From assembly GCA_965202675.1 (NCBI GenBank), contig OZ241842.1, positions 2,046,001-2,110,000 of the forward strand: a stretch of DNA of 64,000 bases, read 5' to 3'. A model generated the notes under the pieces. That model saw only the letters and a program-made list of their open reading frames with translations. It had not been told where the DNA came from and did not search any database. Source of the DNA: CATQHD01 sp965202675 (GTDB lineage Bacteria; Actinomycetota; Acidimicrobiia; Spongiisociales; Spongiisociaceae). How positions within the stretch are numbered: the stretch's first letter is position 1; each line of letters begins with the position of its first letter. This document shows, one piece after another, positions 43,216-51,190 of this stretch. The translations under genes and the position numbers were made by a program.

Positions 43216-44627
43216 TTTCCAGACTGCTTCCCGTCGCGGGCGGCCCCAGGGCGGTTTTGTTCTTGGGCTTGGCGGCGCTGTTGACGGCCGCCGCCTGTTC
43301 CGGAGACCCCGCAGAGACGCCGCCCGAAGAGACCTCCACGTCGGCCGCTGTTACGGTGGAGGTCCCCACCTCGCCGCCCACATCCCCGACCGCCGAAACC
43401 ACTACGACCCCCACTGTTCCGACCCCCTCCTCTACTGTGCCCGATCGGGTGGTGCTGGCCTATTACGACCAGATAAGCGTCGTCTATCAAGAAATCACCA
43501 CCTTGGCGGCGGACATGAGGTCGGCCAACAACGACTGGGACAACCGGTCCGTGACCGGCGTCTCCTACCAGGACACCGAGGCCGCCATGAGCAGGTTGTT
43601 GTCGAGGGCGGAGCGGTTGCGCGACGATGTGGGCTTCATCGACCCGCCCGCCGAACTCGGTCTGCCGGTCGAGCACCGAGCGGCATGGTCCGCGGCGGGC
43701 CAGATGGCGGACTCCGCCCGCGCGGTTCTGGCCGGGCTGCGCTCTTCCGACACCGGCGAACGCCGCCGCGCCGCCACGGCCGAGTTCATGACCGCTTTCG
43801 AGCGCTTCGACCGGGCGGTGGGCCGGGTGGTCGAGATCATCGGCCTCGGGTCGGGGGTCACGCCGTCCACCATCCCTACCACGACGGCGCCGCCCACTAC
43901 CACTACTACGACCGAGGCGACCACCACTACCACGACCGAGGCGGCCACGACCACTACGACCGAGGCGGACACCACTACTACGACCGAGGCGGACACCACT
44001 ACTACGACCGAGGCGGACACCACTACTACGACCGAGGCGGACACCACTACTACGACCGAGGCGGATACCACTACTACGACCGAGGCGTCCTCGGGCACCG
44101 TTCCTCCGCCGGCCGGAGTCGGCCATCGGGTGCTGAACGAAACGGACTCCAGTACAGCGGGAGCGAGGCGCATCTGGCTCACCGTGTCGGTAGATGCCGG
44201 CGCCACCAGGGAACAGCTGGCCAGGATCGGGCGGCGGCTGGCCGCCGAATACCGCCTGTCCCGGGATTACCAGGCTCTCCTCATCCACTTCGTTCATTAT
44301 CCCGAAGAGCCGCCCCCCCCCACCCTCGGCACCTGGGTCGACGCACCGTTCGGCAACTGGAACCGGGCAAGCGAAGCGTCTGTGGGCGATTACTCCAGCC
44401 ACCGGGCGGCGGACGGCACGATCGAGAAGGACTGGTCGGGCCTTCCCACGAGGGCCCAGGTCGACCTGCACCAGGCTTTCATCCGCTACCGGGCGGGTTT
44501 GATCGACCCGGAGGGCGGGGTGCCGCCCGACGACCAGATCCTTGAACTGGCGGCTCAGTACCTGAACTCCACTCCCCAGGAAATACGAGAGGCCCGCCAG
44601 GCCTGGGAGGCCTGGATCAGGAGGTAG
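43212..44627 (+). CDS. Thr-rich repeat lipoprotein coupled to whiB
   Basis: This 471-aa predicted lipoprotein has a signal with lipobox 'LTAAAC' (Cys about residue 29), a Ser/Thr/Pro linker, and a helical domain at about residues 75-215. The helical domain is paralogous to the protein at 32592. A low-complexity spacer of TTTTTEAD units (about residues 230-295) precedes a C-terminal domain of about 170 residues with 'GARRIWLTVSVDAGATREQL' and 'DYQALLIHFVHYPEE'. The C-terminal domain is not recognised. The GTG start overlaps the whiB stop. The Thr-rich spacer probably spans the wall or is glycosylated, which is inference. Confidence 0.8.
   Translation: MISRLLPVAGGPRAVLFLGLAALLTAAACSGDPAETPPEETSTSAAVTVEVPTSPPTSPTAETTTTPTVPTPSSTVPDRVVLAYYDQISVVYQEITTLAADMRSANNDWDNRSVTGVSYQDTEAAMSRLLSRAERLRDDVGFIDPPAELGLPVEHRAAWSAAGQMADSARAVLAGLRSSDTGERRRAATAEFMTAFERFDRAVGRVVEIIGLGSGVTPSTIPTTTAPPTTTTTTEATTTTTTEAATTTTTEADTTTTTEADTTTTTEADTTTTTEADTTTTTEADTTTTTEASSGTVPPPAGVGHRVLNETDSSTAGARRIWLTVSVDAGATREQLARIGRRLAAEYRLSRDYQALLIHFVHYPEEPPPPTLGTWVDAPFGNWNRASEASVGDYSSHRAADGTIEKDWSGLPTRAQVDLHQAFIRYRAGLIDPEGGVPPDDQILELAAQYLNSTPQEIREARQAWEAWIRR
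43899..44090 (+). repeat. Coding tandem repeat, 24-bp units (TTTTTEAD)
   Basis: About eight in-frame copies of a 21- to 24-bp unit encode TTTTT-E-A-(D/A/S). The last six are nearly identical at the DNA level (unit begins ACCACTACTACGACCGAGGC), a sign of recent slippage expansion. Copy number is likely to vary between strains. Confidence 0.9.
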
Positions 44628-44670
44628 ACGCCCCGGCCGGCAACGATGCGTCAGGGCCGGGCGGCCGTTG

Positions 44671-44697
44671 CCGGGGGTTGAGCCCCGGCCCTTTTTC
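44671..44697 (+). terminator. Rho-independent terminator after the lipoprotein gene
   Basis: Stem CCGGGG (44671-44676) with CCCCGG (44683-44688), a 6-base loop, then CCC and five T (44692-44696). It ends the whiB-lipoprotein transcript before the tatA promoter. Confidence 0.85.
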
Positions 44698-44703
44698 TAC
44701 TGT

Positions 44704-44734
44704 TTGACCGGTCGGCTTGAGTCGGTGGTATCAT
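44704..44734 (+). promoter_or_regulatory. tatA promoter
   Basis: A -35 box TTGACC (44704-44709) and a -10 box TATCAT (44729-44734) are separated by 19 bases, slightly long. The tatA ATG lies 27 bases downstream. Confidence 0.6.
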
Positions 44735-44761
44735 CCCGGTTGCGACGAAGGAGGACAAGGG

Positions 44762-44992
44762 ATGCCGAAATTCGGCGGCGGTGAGATCATCCTCATCGTG
44801 GTGGTAGTGATTCTGCTGTTCGGGGCCAAGAAGCTTCCCGAGCTGGCTCGTTCCCTGGGCAGCTCGGCCCGCGAGTTCCGCAAGGGAGTCGATGAGGGCA
44901 AAGCGAACCCGGCGGACGCGGACGACGCAACCGGGCAGGCGGCGCCGGCCGCCCAGACACCCAACACCACTACGACCAGCACCGAGACCTGA
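44762..44992 (+). CDS. tatA: Sec-independent translocase subunit TatA
   Basis: This 76-aa protein forms the pore of the twin-arginine pathway. It has the N-terminal membrane helix 'EIILIVVVVILLFGAKKLPE' (residues 8-27), the FGxxKLPE hinge, and the amphipathic helix 'LARSLGSSAREFRKGVDEG'. The tail is acidic and Thr-rich (TTTTSTET), like other exported proteins here. An AAGGAGG ribosome site precedes the ATG. tatC is not in the window. Confidence 0.95.
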   Translation: MPKFGGGEIILIVVVVILLFGAKKLPELARSLGSSAREFRKGVDEGKANPADADDATGQAAPAAQTPNTTTTSTET

Positions 44993-45041
44993 TCAACCCC
45001 TTTCTCCAGGGGGGCAGAGCTTGGTCTATACGCCTCGGGCG

Positions 45042-45070
45042 GCGCCCGGCCTGAGGTCCGCGCCGGGCGC
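45042..45070. terminator. Hairpin between convergent tatA and peroxiredoxin genes
   Basis: GCGCCCGGC (45042-45050) pairs with GCCGGGCGC (45062-45070) over 9 bp around an 11-base loop. Its position between the ends of two converging genes suggests a shared terminator, though there is no T-run. Confidence 0.55.
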
Positions 45071-45075
45071 GCGGT

Positions 45076-45537
45076 TCACACGTAGGGGACGAGGGCGGTG
45101 GTGTAGTCCTCGAAGCGCCGCGCCACCAGCAGCTCCTTCGACCGGATGATGTCGATGACGATGCCGTCCGCGTCCAGCACGTAGGAGCAACGATTGGCGG
45201 CCCCGATGTCGTCGTTGAACGCCCCGTAGTCCCTGGTGACGGCGCCGTGCGGCCAGTAGTCGCTCAGCACCGGGAACTCGAGGCCTTCCAGATTGGCCCA
45301 CTGGCCGTTGCTGAAGGGGGTGTCGCAGGTGATCACCACCACGTTGGCGTCCATATCCTTCAGGTGGGAGATGTTGTCCTGCAGCTCGCACACCTCCTTG
45401 GTGCAGACGCCCGTGAACGGGAAGGGGATGAACACCACCAGCGCCTTGTGCCCCCGCAGCGACTCCAAGCCGACCTTTTCGCGGTTGGCGTCGGGCAACG
45501 AGAAATCGGGTGCAGGTTTGCCTATCTCGGCGGACAT
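45076..45537 (-). CDS. AhpE-like peroxiredoxin
   Basis: This 153-aa thiol peroxidase removes hydrogen and organic peroxides. The peroxidatic cysteine is in 'VVFIPFPFTGVCTKEVCEL' (about residue 45), with the family Thr three residues before and a second cysteine five after. 'FPVLSDYWPHGAVTRDYGAF' and 'RCSYVLDADGIV' follow. It is close to mycobacterial AhpE. It converges with tatA and lies downstream of the DUF2342 gene on the same strand. Confidence 0.9.
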   Translation of the reverse strand: MSAEIGKPAPDFSLPDANREKVGLESLRGHKALVVFIPFPFTGVCTKEVCELQDNISHLKDMDANVVVITCDTPFSNGQWANLEGLEFPVLSDYWPHGAVTRDYGAFNDDIGAANRCSYVLDADGIVIDIIRSKELLVARRFEDYTTALVPYV

Positions 45538-45624
45538 GGAGCTTCCTTTCGTAGGGGGATAACTTTCTGTCGGAAGGCCGCGGCGATTCTAATAGACCGC
45601 TTTTCTCCTTCGCCTCTCCGGCTC

Positions 45625-46719
45625 CTAGCCGGGGAACGGATCTTCTAGCAGTACGCGGGCTGCCCATCCGGTGGCGTCGTTGAGTTCTTGCGCCGCGGGC
45701 AGGTTATCGGCGTTCTTCCAGATGCGGGGCAATGCTTCTACGCCCCAGCGCGAGGCCACTTCGGTGCAGAAAGCGGCCCCTCTGCCGTGCAGTCCGGCGC
45801 TGCTTCCTGTTTCCAGGGAGCCGATCAGCCCCGGGGAGCCGGTGCGTTCCATCTGCCGCGAGGCCATGGCGGCCCGGATCGAATCCAGGTCGGGGAGCAG
45901 CCCGGCGGCCGCCTGTTCGACCAGGTAGGCGCCGTACCCCTCCACCATCTCGACGAAGGAACGTATCTCTTCGGTGTGCTCCTCCTGGACGGGGCCGGCG
46001 AACAGGCCGTCCGCCCCGCTCCGGGCGAGCATGGCTTCCAGGGGATCGGAGTCCGTCAGGTTCTCCTGCCAGCCTTTCACCGCCTCGGGGTCGATCTCCA
46101 TGGCGCCGGCCAGGTTCTCGAACAAGCCGAACAGGTGCGGCCTCACCCAGGGGCGGGCGCACAACCCTTCGTGGATCACCTCATGGAGGGCCGCCCACAA
46201 CCGGACCGAGCGGGGGTCGAGGCTGTGCTCGGCGGCAAAGGCCTCCAGGTTGGGCACCTGAAAGGTGAGGCCCGCCGGGGCGGCGGCCGGAAGGCCGGCG
46301 TCGAACAACCCGAGCGCGTCTCCGCTCATCATGCCCACCACGCCGCCCATCTGCATGCCCAGCAGGGCCGGCCCCAGCGGTTTCAACATCGCGCTCAGCG
46401 GACCCGAATCCGGCGCGGCGGCGAACATCTCTGTGAGGGGCTCCGCCGTGTAACGGAAGGACCGGAGGTGGTGTTCGGCCCACCCCGCCCTGTCGACCAG
46501 CAGCACCTCGGCCAGCGGATCGACGGGCAGGCCGGCGGCTTCGGAGACCCGCATCTGGGCCAGCCGGGTCAGATCCAGGTATTCCTCGGCCAGCCACGGA
46601 TCGATCGGCTCGGGTGTTCCGGCCATGTGGCCGGCCATCTGCTCCGCCAGAGACCAGTTGATAGGCCCCGGCTCGTGCAGGAGCTTCATCAGCTCGTCCA
46701 GGATGTTGCGTTCCGGCAT
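45625..46719 (-). CDS. DUF2342 zincin-like metallopeptidase
   Basis: This 364-aa protein carries the zinc-protease motif HEVIHEG (HExxH) near residue 179 within 'LWAALHEVIHEGLCARPWVR', and a downstream 'EEIRSFVEMVEGYGAYLVE' helix that may provide the third ligand. It matches the actinobacterial DUF2342 group, sometimes annotated as coenzyme F420 biosynthesis-associated, a label not proven. The F420-dependent enzyme encoded at 57904 shows that the cell uses F420. No signal peptide is seen. Confidence 0.82.
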   Translation of the reverse strand: MPERNILDELMKLLHEPGPINWSLAEQMAGHMAGTPEPIDPWLAEEYLDLTRLAQMRVSEAAGLPVDPLAEVLLVDRAGWAEHHLRSFRYTAEPLTEMFAAAPDSGPLSAMLKPLGPALLGMQMGGVVGMMSGDALGLFDAGLPAAAPAGLTFQVPNLEAFAAEHSLDPRSVRLWAALHEVIHEGLCARPWVRPHLFGLFENLAGAMEIDPEAVKGWQENLTDSDPLEAMLARSGADGLFAGPVQEEHTEEIRSFVEMVEGYGAYLVEQAAAGLLPDLDSIRAAMASRQMERTGSPGLIGSLETGSSAGLHGRGAAFCTEVASRWGVEALPRIWKNADNLPAAQELNDATGWAARVLLEDPFPG

Positions 46720-46835
46720 GGTCTATGCCCTTCCCGGGTCGGGCCTCTTGCTTCCGGCGGCTTGCCGGCCCTGCCCGGCTCCCATCCTAGATGTACGGTT
46801 CCGAGCAATGGGGCGGGCGGATCCGGCCCGAAGGC

Positions 46836-48275
46836 TTACGAGGGCTGTGCTTCGACCGAGGGATGGACGCCCAACGTTATCTCCAGGTCCACTGCCTCGC
46901 CGCCCCGATCGACGGTGATCGCGGCCGTATCCCCGGCCCGGTAGTTCCGCAGCCGGGCGACCAGCACCGGCATGGTCTTGACCGGCTCGCCGTCCAGAGC
47001 GGTGATCACATCGCCGTCCTGGCCTCCCGCCTCCCCCAAGGCGGAGTTTTCCAAGACCTGGATTTCCACGCCCGCAGGCGACTCGACCCCCGCCTCGTTC
47101 TCTTCCAGGAAGGTGCTCCCCTGGATGCCGAGGAAGGCGTGGCGAACCTCGCCGTCGGCGATCAGGTCATCGGTTATCCCCTCCACCAGATCGATGGGGA
47201 CGGCGAAGCCCAGGCCGCCTCCCAGCCCGAGCCCCATGGCGGCGGTGGTGATGCCGATCAGCTTGCCTTCGCTGTCCAGGAGGGCGCCGCCGCTCGATCC
47301 GGTGGCGATGGGCGCGTCGGTCTGCAGCAGTCCGTAGAGGCTCTCGCCGGTGAAGTAGTCGGCGGTGAGGGTGCGGTCGAAGGCCGAGAGCACCCCGGTG
47401 GTGAAGGAAGGGCCGCCCAGCAGGCCGTACGGATTGCCCACCGCCACCACCGGGTCGCCCACCTCCAAGCCTTCGACGGCGCCGAACTCGATGGCCGCCA
47501 GATCGTCGGCTTGGATCTCGAGCACTGCGATGTCCATGAGCGGATCGGCCCCCACCAGCTCGGCCGGGTATCTGGAGCCGTCCACTGTTATTACCTTGAG
47601 GCTGTCGGCGCCCTCCACCACGTGTTCGTTGGTGACGATGTACCCGTTGGGGCTGATGATCACTCCGCTGCCCGTGCCGAACGGGTTGTCGCTTCCCCGG
47701 AGGTTCTGGACGGTGACGATGGAGGGTATGGCCCGGGCGGCGGCCGCCGGGTCGGGGGCCGCTTCCCATGAGTCGGGGGCGCCGGAAGCGTCGGGAACGA
47801 GCAAGCCGGGCGGGTCGAGGATGCTGTCTTCGGACGTCCACCCGTCTTCGGCCGACTCGAACGCCTCCCCGGAGGGATAATCGGTGTAGCGGGGGATTTC
47901 CACCTCGATGACCCGGATCCGTTCCTGGTCGAAAACCCCGGCTGTCCAGAGCAGGGCGGCGCCCGCGAGGGCGAATACCGCGCCCAGCAGGGCCGACCCG
48001 ACCGCGGTCCCGACGTAGAGGCCCCAGCGGGGCCGGTCTGCCCGAGATGCCGGGGCTTGGGCAACCGGATGCTCCGGCGCGGCGGGGGCGGGCGGTTGTT
48101 CCGGCGGTTCGGGCGCCGGGCTGCGGCCGGGGTCGGCGGTTTCCTGGGCGGGAGGCGCAGGCCGATCAGCGGAGGCGGGGGCGGGCGGTTGTTCCGGCGG
48201 TTCGGGCGCCGGGCTGCGGCCGGGGTCGGCGGTTTCCTCGGCGGGGGACGCAGGCCGATCAGCATCGCTCATCAC
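46836..48275 (-). CDS. HtrA/DegP-type membrane-anchored serine protease
   Basis: This 479-aa protein has a Pro/Glu-rich cytoplasmic N-terminus, a transmembrane helix at about residues 88-113 (YVGTAVGSALLGAVFALAGA), a trypsin-like domain and a C-terminal PDZ domain. The catalytic triad is His in 'IVTNEHVVEGAD', Asp in 'DPLMDIAVLEI', and Ser in 'ATGSSGGALLDSEGK', where the usual GNSGG reads GSSGG. The PDZ ligand loop is 'AFLGIQG'. The N-terminal tail contains a 31-residue segment duplicated in tandem. Function is quality control of envelope proteins. It diverges from moaE. Confidence 0.93.
   Translation of the reverse strand: MMSDADRPASPAEETADPGRSPAPEPPEQPPAPASADRPAPPAQETADPGRSPAPEPPEQPPAPAAPEHPVAQAPASRADRPRWGLYVGTAVGSALLGAVFALAGAALLWTAGVFDQERIRVIEVEIPRYTDYPSGEAFESAEDGWTSEDSILDPPGLLVPDASGAPDSWEAAPDPAAAARAIPSIVTVQNLRGSDNPFGTGSGVIISPNGYIVTNEHVVEGADSLKVITVDGSRYPAELVGADPLMDIAVLEIQADDLAAIEFGAVEGLEVGDPVVAVGNPYGLLGGPSFTTGVLSAFDRTLTADYFTGESLYGLLQTDAPIATGSSGGALLDSEGKLIGITTAAMGLGLGGGLGFAVPIDLVEGITDDLIADGEVRHAFLGIQGSTFLEENEAGVESPAGVEIQVLENSALGEAGGQDGDVITALDGEPVKTMPVLVARLRNYRAGDTAAITVDRGGEAVDLEITLGVHPSVEAQPS
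48075..48266 (-). repeat. 93-bp coding tandem duplication in the htrA-type gene
   Basis: The segment coding for ADRPA-(S/P)-PA-(E/Q)-ETADPGRSPAPEPPEQ and its flanks occurs twice, offset by 93 bp (31 codons). The two copies differ at only a few bases, so the duplication is recent. It lies in the unstructured N-terminal tail. Confidence 0.85.
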
Positions 48276-48363
48276 TCGGCTCCCTTTCTCCTGATTTGGT
48301 ATTCACCCTTGTTCGTAAAACGGACGGGCCGGGGGCGGTTCGACCCGTAGAATATCCATTGTA

Positions 48364-48813
48364 ATGGGCGGCAGATTTACTGGAACAGGGCCGGGGCGGC
48401 GCCGGGTGCATGTGTCCTCCTCGCCCATCGACCCCGGGGCCCTCGCCGCCGAGGTGTCGGGGCCTTCCAGCGGAGGGGTGGTCGTGTTCCTCGGCGCGGT
48501 GCGGGACCACTCGCCGGGGCGGACGGGGATCACCCATCTCGACTACGAGGCCTACGAGGGTCATGCGGAGGCCAGGATCGAAGAGATCGTCGACGAGGCC
48601 GCCGCCCGCTGGCCCATCGATGCGGCGGCGGTCGAGCACCGGACCGGGCGGGTGCTGCCGGGGGAGGCGTCGGTGGCGGTGGCGGTGGCGTGCGCCCACC
48701 GCGCCGAGGCGTTCGCGGCGGCCCGTTATCTGATCGACGAGCTCAAGGCGCGCGCCCCCATCTGGAAGAAGGAAGTCTGGCCGGGCGGGGAGGAGTGGTC
48801 CCCCGGCTCGTGA
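48364..48813 (+). CDS. moaE: Molybdopterin synthase catalytic subunit MoaE
   Basis: This 149-aa protein adds dithiolene sulfur to precursor Z in molybdenum cofactor synthesis. It shows 'GGVVVFLGAVRDHSPGR' (about residues 37-53), 'LDYEAYEGHAEARIEEI', 'VEHRTGRVLPGEASVAVAV' and the active-site lysine region 'DELKARAPIWKKEVW'. The ATG at 48364 adds a basic extension; GTG at 48403 or 48409 would give a family-length protein. moaD is not adjacent. Confidence 0.92.
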   Translation: MGGRFTGTGPGRRRVHVSSSPIDPGALAAEVSGPSSGGVVVFLGAVRDHSPGRTGITHLDYEAYEGHAEARIEEIVDEAAARWPIDAAAVEHRTGRVLPGEASVAVAVACAHRAEAFAAARYLIDELKARAPIWKKEVWPGGEEWSPGS

Positions 48814-48834
48814 TTTATTGGTTCGGCGGCGGGT

Positions 48835-49422
48835 TCAGCGGTCGCCGGCCAGTTTCCAGGCAACGGGCATGACGCCGGCGGCCAGCAGGATCTTGATGGT
48901 GTCGCCGATTATGAAAGGCGCCAGGCCCTTGGCGACTCCTTCGGCCAGATCCCAGGACAGGCTGTACATGAGCCAGGGCACGCCGAGGGCGTAGATCACC
49001 AGGTTGCCGGTGAGGAAGGCGCCGATCGAGGTGGCGAACCGGCGGTCCTGGCGGTGCTCGGCCAGGTAACCGACCGCGTAGGCGGCGGCTACGAACCCGA
49101 GCAGATACCCCATGGTGGCGCCGGTGGCGTACTCCCAGCCCCCGGTCCCGCCGGCGTAGAAGGGCGCTCCGGCCGCCCCCATCAGCACGTAGAGCAGCTG
49201 GCTGGCCGCCCCCATCCTGGATCCCAGCACCGCCCCCGACAGCAGCACCGCGAACGTCTGCCCGGTGATGGGGACCGGGGTGAAGCCCAGGGGGATCCTG
49301 ATCTGGGCGCAGAGGGCGGTCAGCAGGGCGAAGCCCATTATGAGGGCGATGGCTGCGGTCTGGCGGCTGGTTCTGCTCCGCGGCAGGATGCGGGTGGACA
49401 GAACTGCAGGTGCGTAGGTCAA
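48835..49422 (-). CDS. bioY: Biotin transporter BioY
   Basis: This 195-aa membrane protein is the substrate-binding S-component of a biotin ECF transporter. It has the family motifs 'RIPLGFTPVPITGQTFAVLL' (about residues 41-60) and 'GAAGAPFYAGGTGG', with 'GYLLGFVAAAYAVGYLAE' and further hydrophobic segments (about six in total). I place the start at TTG 49422, which has AGGAGG five bases upstream. A GTG at 49446 would add 8 residues but lacks such a site. No ATPase or EcfT gene is adjacent. Confidence 0.9.
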   Translation of the reverse strand: MTYAPAVLSTRILPRSRTSRQTAAIALIMGFALLTALCAQIRIPLGFTPVPITGQTFAVLLSGAVLGSRMGAASQLLYVLMGAAGAPFYAGGTGGWEYATGATMGYLLGFVAAAYAVGYLAEHRQDRRFATSIGAFLTGNLVIYALGVPWLMYSLSWDLAEGVAKGLAPFIIGDTIKILLAAGVMPVAWKLAGDR

Positions 49423-49436
49423 GCCGGCCTCCTCGT

Positions 49437-49449
49437 GGGGTGTCACCCC
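49437..49449. promoter_or_regulatory. Palindrome GGGGTGTCACCCC before bioY
   Basis: A 13-bp palindrome, perfect apart from the central base, lies 15 to 27 bases upstream of the bioY TTG start. Position suggests an operator or leader hairpin controlling bioY; it does not match the operator sequences I know for BirA or BioQ. Confidence 0.4.
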
Positions 49450-49569
49450 TTTTGACTGCCCGCGGATTATCTGGTTACCGGACCCGCCGCCCGCCCTCGC
49501 CGGTCCGGGTAGGCAGGCGGGGCGGGTATGCTCGGAAGGCGAAGACCTTCCCCCCGACCGGTTGCCGAC

Positions 49570-50700
49570 ATGACCGAGGACGAAACCGCCGCCGAGCTCT
49601 CCGAACAGCCCGCGCCCGCTGCGCAGGCCGCCGCCGAGGCGGATCCCGACGCCTCGGCCGGGTCCGGCCCGAAGGAGCGGCGCCGGCGGCCGCGCTGGCC
49701 GCTGGCGGTCGCCGCCGGGGTGTTCCTGCTGGCCGGCCTGACGGTGGTTTTCTGGTTCGTGACCCTGCCCTACTACGCCCTGTGGCCCGGCCCGGTGGAG
49801 GAGGTGTCGGACCTGGTGAAGGTGGAAGGCGGCCCCGCCGTGTACGAGCTCAACGGCGGCATCTACCTGCTCACCGTGTCGCTCCAGGAGGTCAACGCCT
49901 TCGCGCTGGCGCAGGGCTGGCTGGATCCTGAGGTGGACCTGGTGGCGCGCAAGGCCATCCGCCCCGAGGGCATCACCCCCGAGCAGCACCGGCGGAACAA
50001 CCTGCGCATGATGGACAACTCCAAGGACAGGGCCATCGCCGCCGCCTTCGACTACCTCGGCTGGGAATACGAGGTGACCGGCGAGGGGGTGCTGGTGGTT
50101 TCGGTGGTGGAGGGCTCGCCCGCCGACGGTCTGCTGGAGGCCGGGGACGTGATCGTAGAAGTGGGCGGGGTCGGGGTGGAGGCGGTGGAGGACGGCATCG
50201 AGGCCATCCGCACCAACCGGGTCGGCGACGCAGTGCGGCTGACCGTACAGCGGGGCGGGCAGGAGATGGAAGCGGAGGTGACGCTGGTCGAGCACACCGA
50301 AGACCCGGGCCGCCCGATGATCGGGTTCGTACCCGGCACCTACAACCCCTCCCTGGACCTGCCCTTCGGCATCGAGATAGAGACCCACGGCATCGGCGGG
50401 CCGTCGGCGGGCGTGATGTACGCCCTCACCCTGGTGGACCTGCTCACCGAAGGGGATCTGGTGGGCGGCAACGTGGTGGCCGGCACGGGCACCATTACGG
50501 CGGACGGCGAGGTGGGCCCCATCGGCGGGGTCCGCCAGAAGGTGGTGGCCGCCCAGGACGCCGGCGCCCGCCACGTCCTGGTGCCCGACCTCAACTACGA
50601 GGATGCGGTGACGGTCCGGCGGGAAGGAGTCGAGATACACCCCATCTCCACCCTCGGCGAGGCGGTCGGCGTCCTGGAGGGAATATCGCCCGTCCGGTAG
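49570..50700 (+). CDS. PDZ-Lon (S16) membrane-anchored protease, YlbL-like
   Basis: This 376-aa protein has a Glu/Ala-rich cytoplasmic N-terminus, a membrane helix (about residues 41-60, 'PLAVAAGVFLLAGLTVVFWF'), a PDZ domain ('VVSVVEGSPADGLLEAGDVI') and a C-terminal Lon-type proteolytic domain. The Ser-Lys dyad is Ser in 'HGIGGPSAGVMYALTLVDLL' and Lys in 'GGVRQKVVAAQDAG'. It is the actinobacterial equivalent of B. subtilis YlbL. The ATG at 49570 is 42 bases into a longer open frame. Substrates unknown. Confidence 0.92.
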   Translation: MTEDETAAELSEQPAPAAQAAAEADPDASAGSGPKERRRRPRWPLAVAAGVFLLAGLTVVFWFVTLPYYALWPGPVEEVSDLVKVEGGPAVYELNGGIYLLTVSLQEVNAFALAQGWLDPEVDLVARKAIRPEGITPEQHRRNNLRMMDNSKDRAIAAAFDYLGWEYEVTGEGVLVVSVVEGSPADGLLEAGDVIVEVGGVGVEAVEDGIEAIRTNRVGDAVRLTVQRGGQEMEAEVTLVEHTEDPGRPMIGFVPGTYNPSLDLPFGIEIETHGIGGPSAGVMYALTLVDLLTEGDLVGGNVVAGTGTITADGEVGPIGGVRQKVVAAQDAGARHVLVPDLNYEDAVTVRREGVEIHPISTLGEAVGVLEGISPVR

Positions 50701-50816
50701 CCGTTCCAGCGGCGGGCGCTGATTCGGGTCCTTCGGGGGCGGATTTCGGCGGACAGGGCAAGAACGGCGGGGCGTGCTCTCAAGGCGGCCGTTCGGCTGT
50801 ATGATGGGGCGCACCG

Positions 50817-50887
<71 letters not shown>

Positions 50888-50931
50888 CCGCGGACCGGTT
50901 CGGGCTCGCCCGGGCGGCCGGGCGGAGATGA

Positions 50932-51004
50932 GCCCCCGTAGCTCAGTGGACAGAGCAGGAGCCTTCTAAGCTCTTGGTCGGAGGTTCGAATCCTCCCGGG
51001 GGTG
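50932..51004 (+). tRNA. tRNA-Arg (TCT)
   Basis: Acceptor GCCCCCG pairs with CGGGGGT (a G-T pair at the end). D-arm GCTCAGTGGACAGAGC, anticodon loop CTTCTAA with TCT, and T-arm GGAGG-TTCGAAT-CCTCC are clear. It is 44 bases after the glycine tRNA. Confidence 0.95.
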
Positions 51005-51058
51005 CGGCCGCCGGCGGGGCCGGGGCCGGGTCGATCCGTCCGCAACAAACAAAACAAT

Positions 51059-51134
51059 GGTGACCGTAGCTCAGCTTGGTTAGAGCGCCTGGTTGTGGTC
51101 CAGGAGGTCGGGGGTTCGAATCCCCTCGGTCACC
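51059..51134 (+). tRNA. tRNA-His (GTG)
   Basis: Acceptor GTGACCG (51060-51066) pairs with CGGTCAC (51127-51133). The extra G at 51059 would be the histidine-specific G-1. Anticodon loop TTGTGGT within CCTGG/CCAGG and the T-loop GTTCGAATC are present. Confidence 0.96.
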
Positions 51135-51190
51135 CCGCCGCCGTTTGCATTGACGCGGCCCGGCAATCCGTAGAGCGGATAGGGAGACGA

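Noticed and set aside
43685..44545. Alternative frame encoding His/Tyr/Asp repeats (DHYYDRGG) across the Thr-rich spacer
   Set aside because: It is the shifted reading of the TTTTTEAD repeats; the signal peptide, lipobox and paralogy support the other frame.
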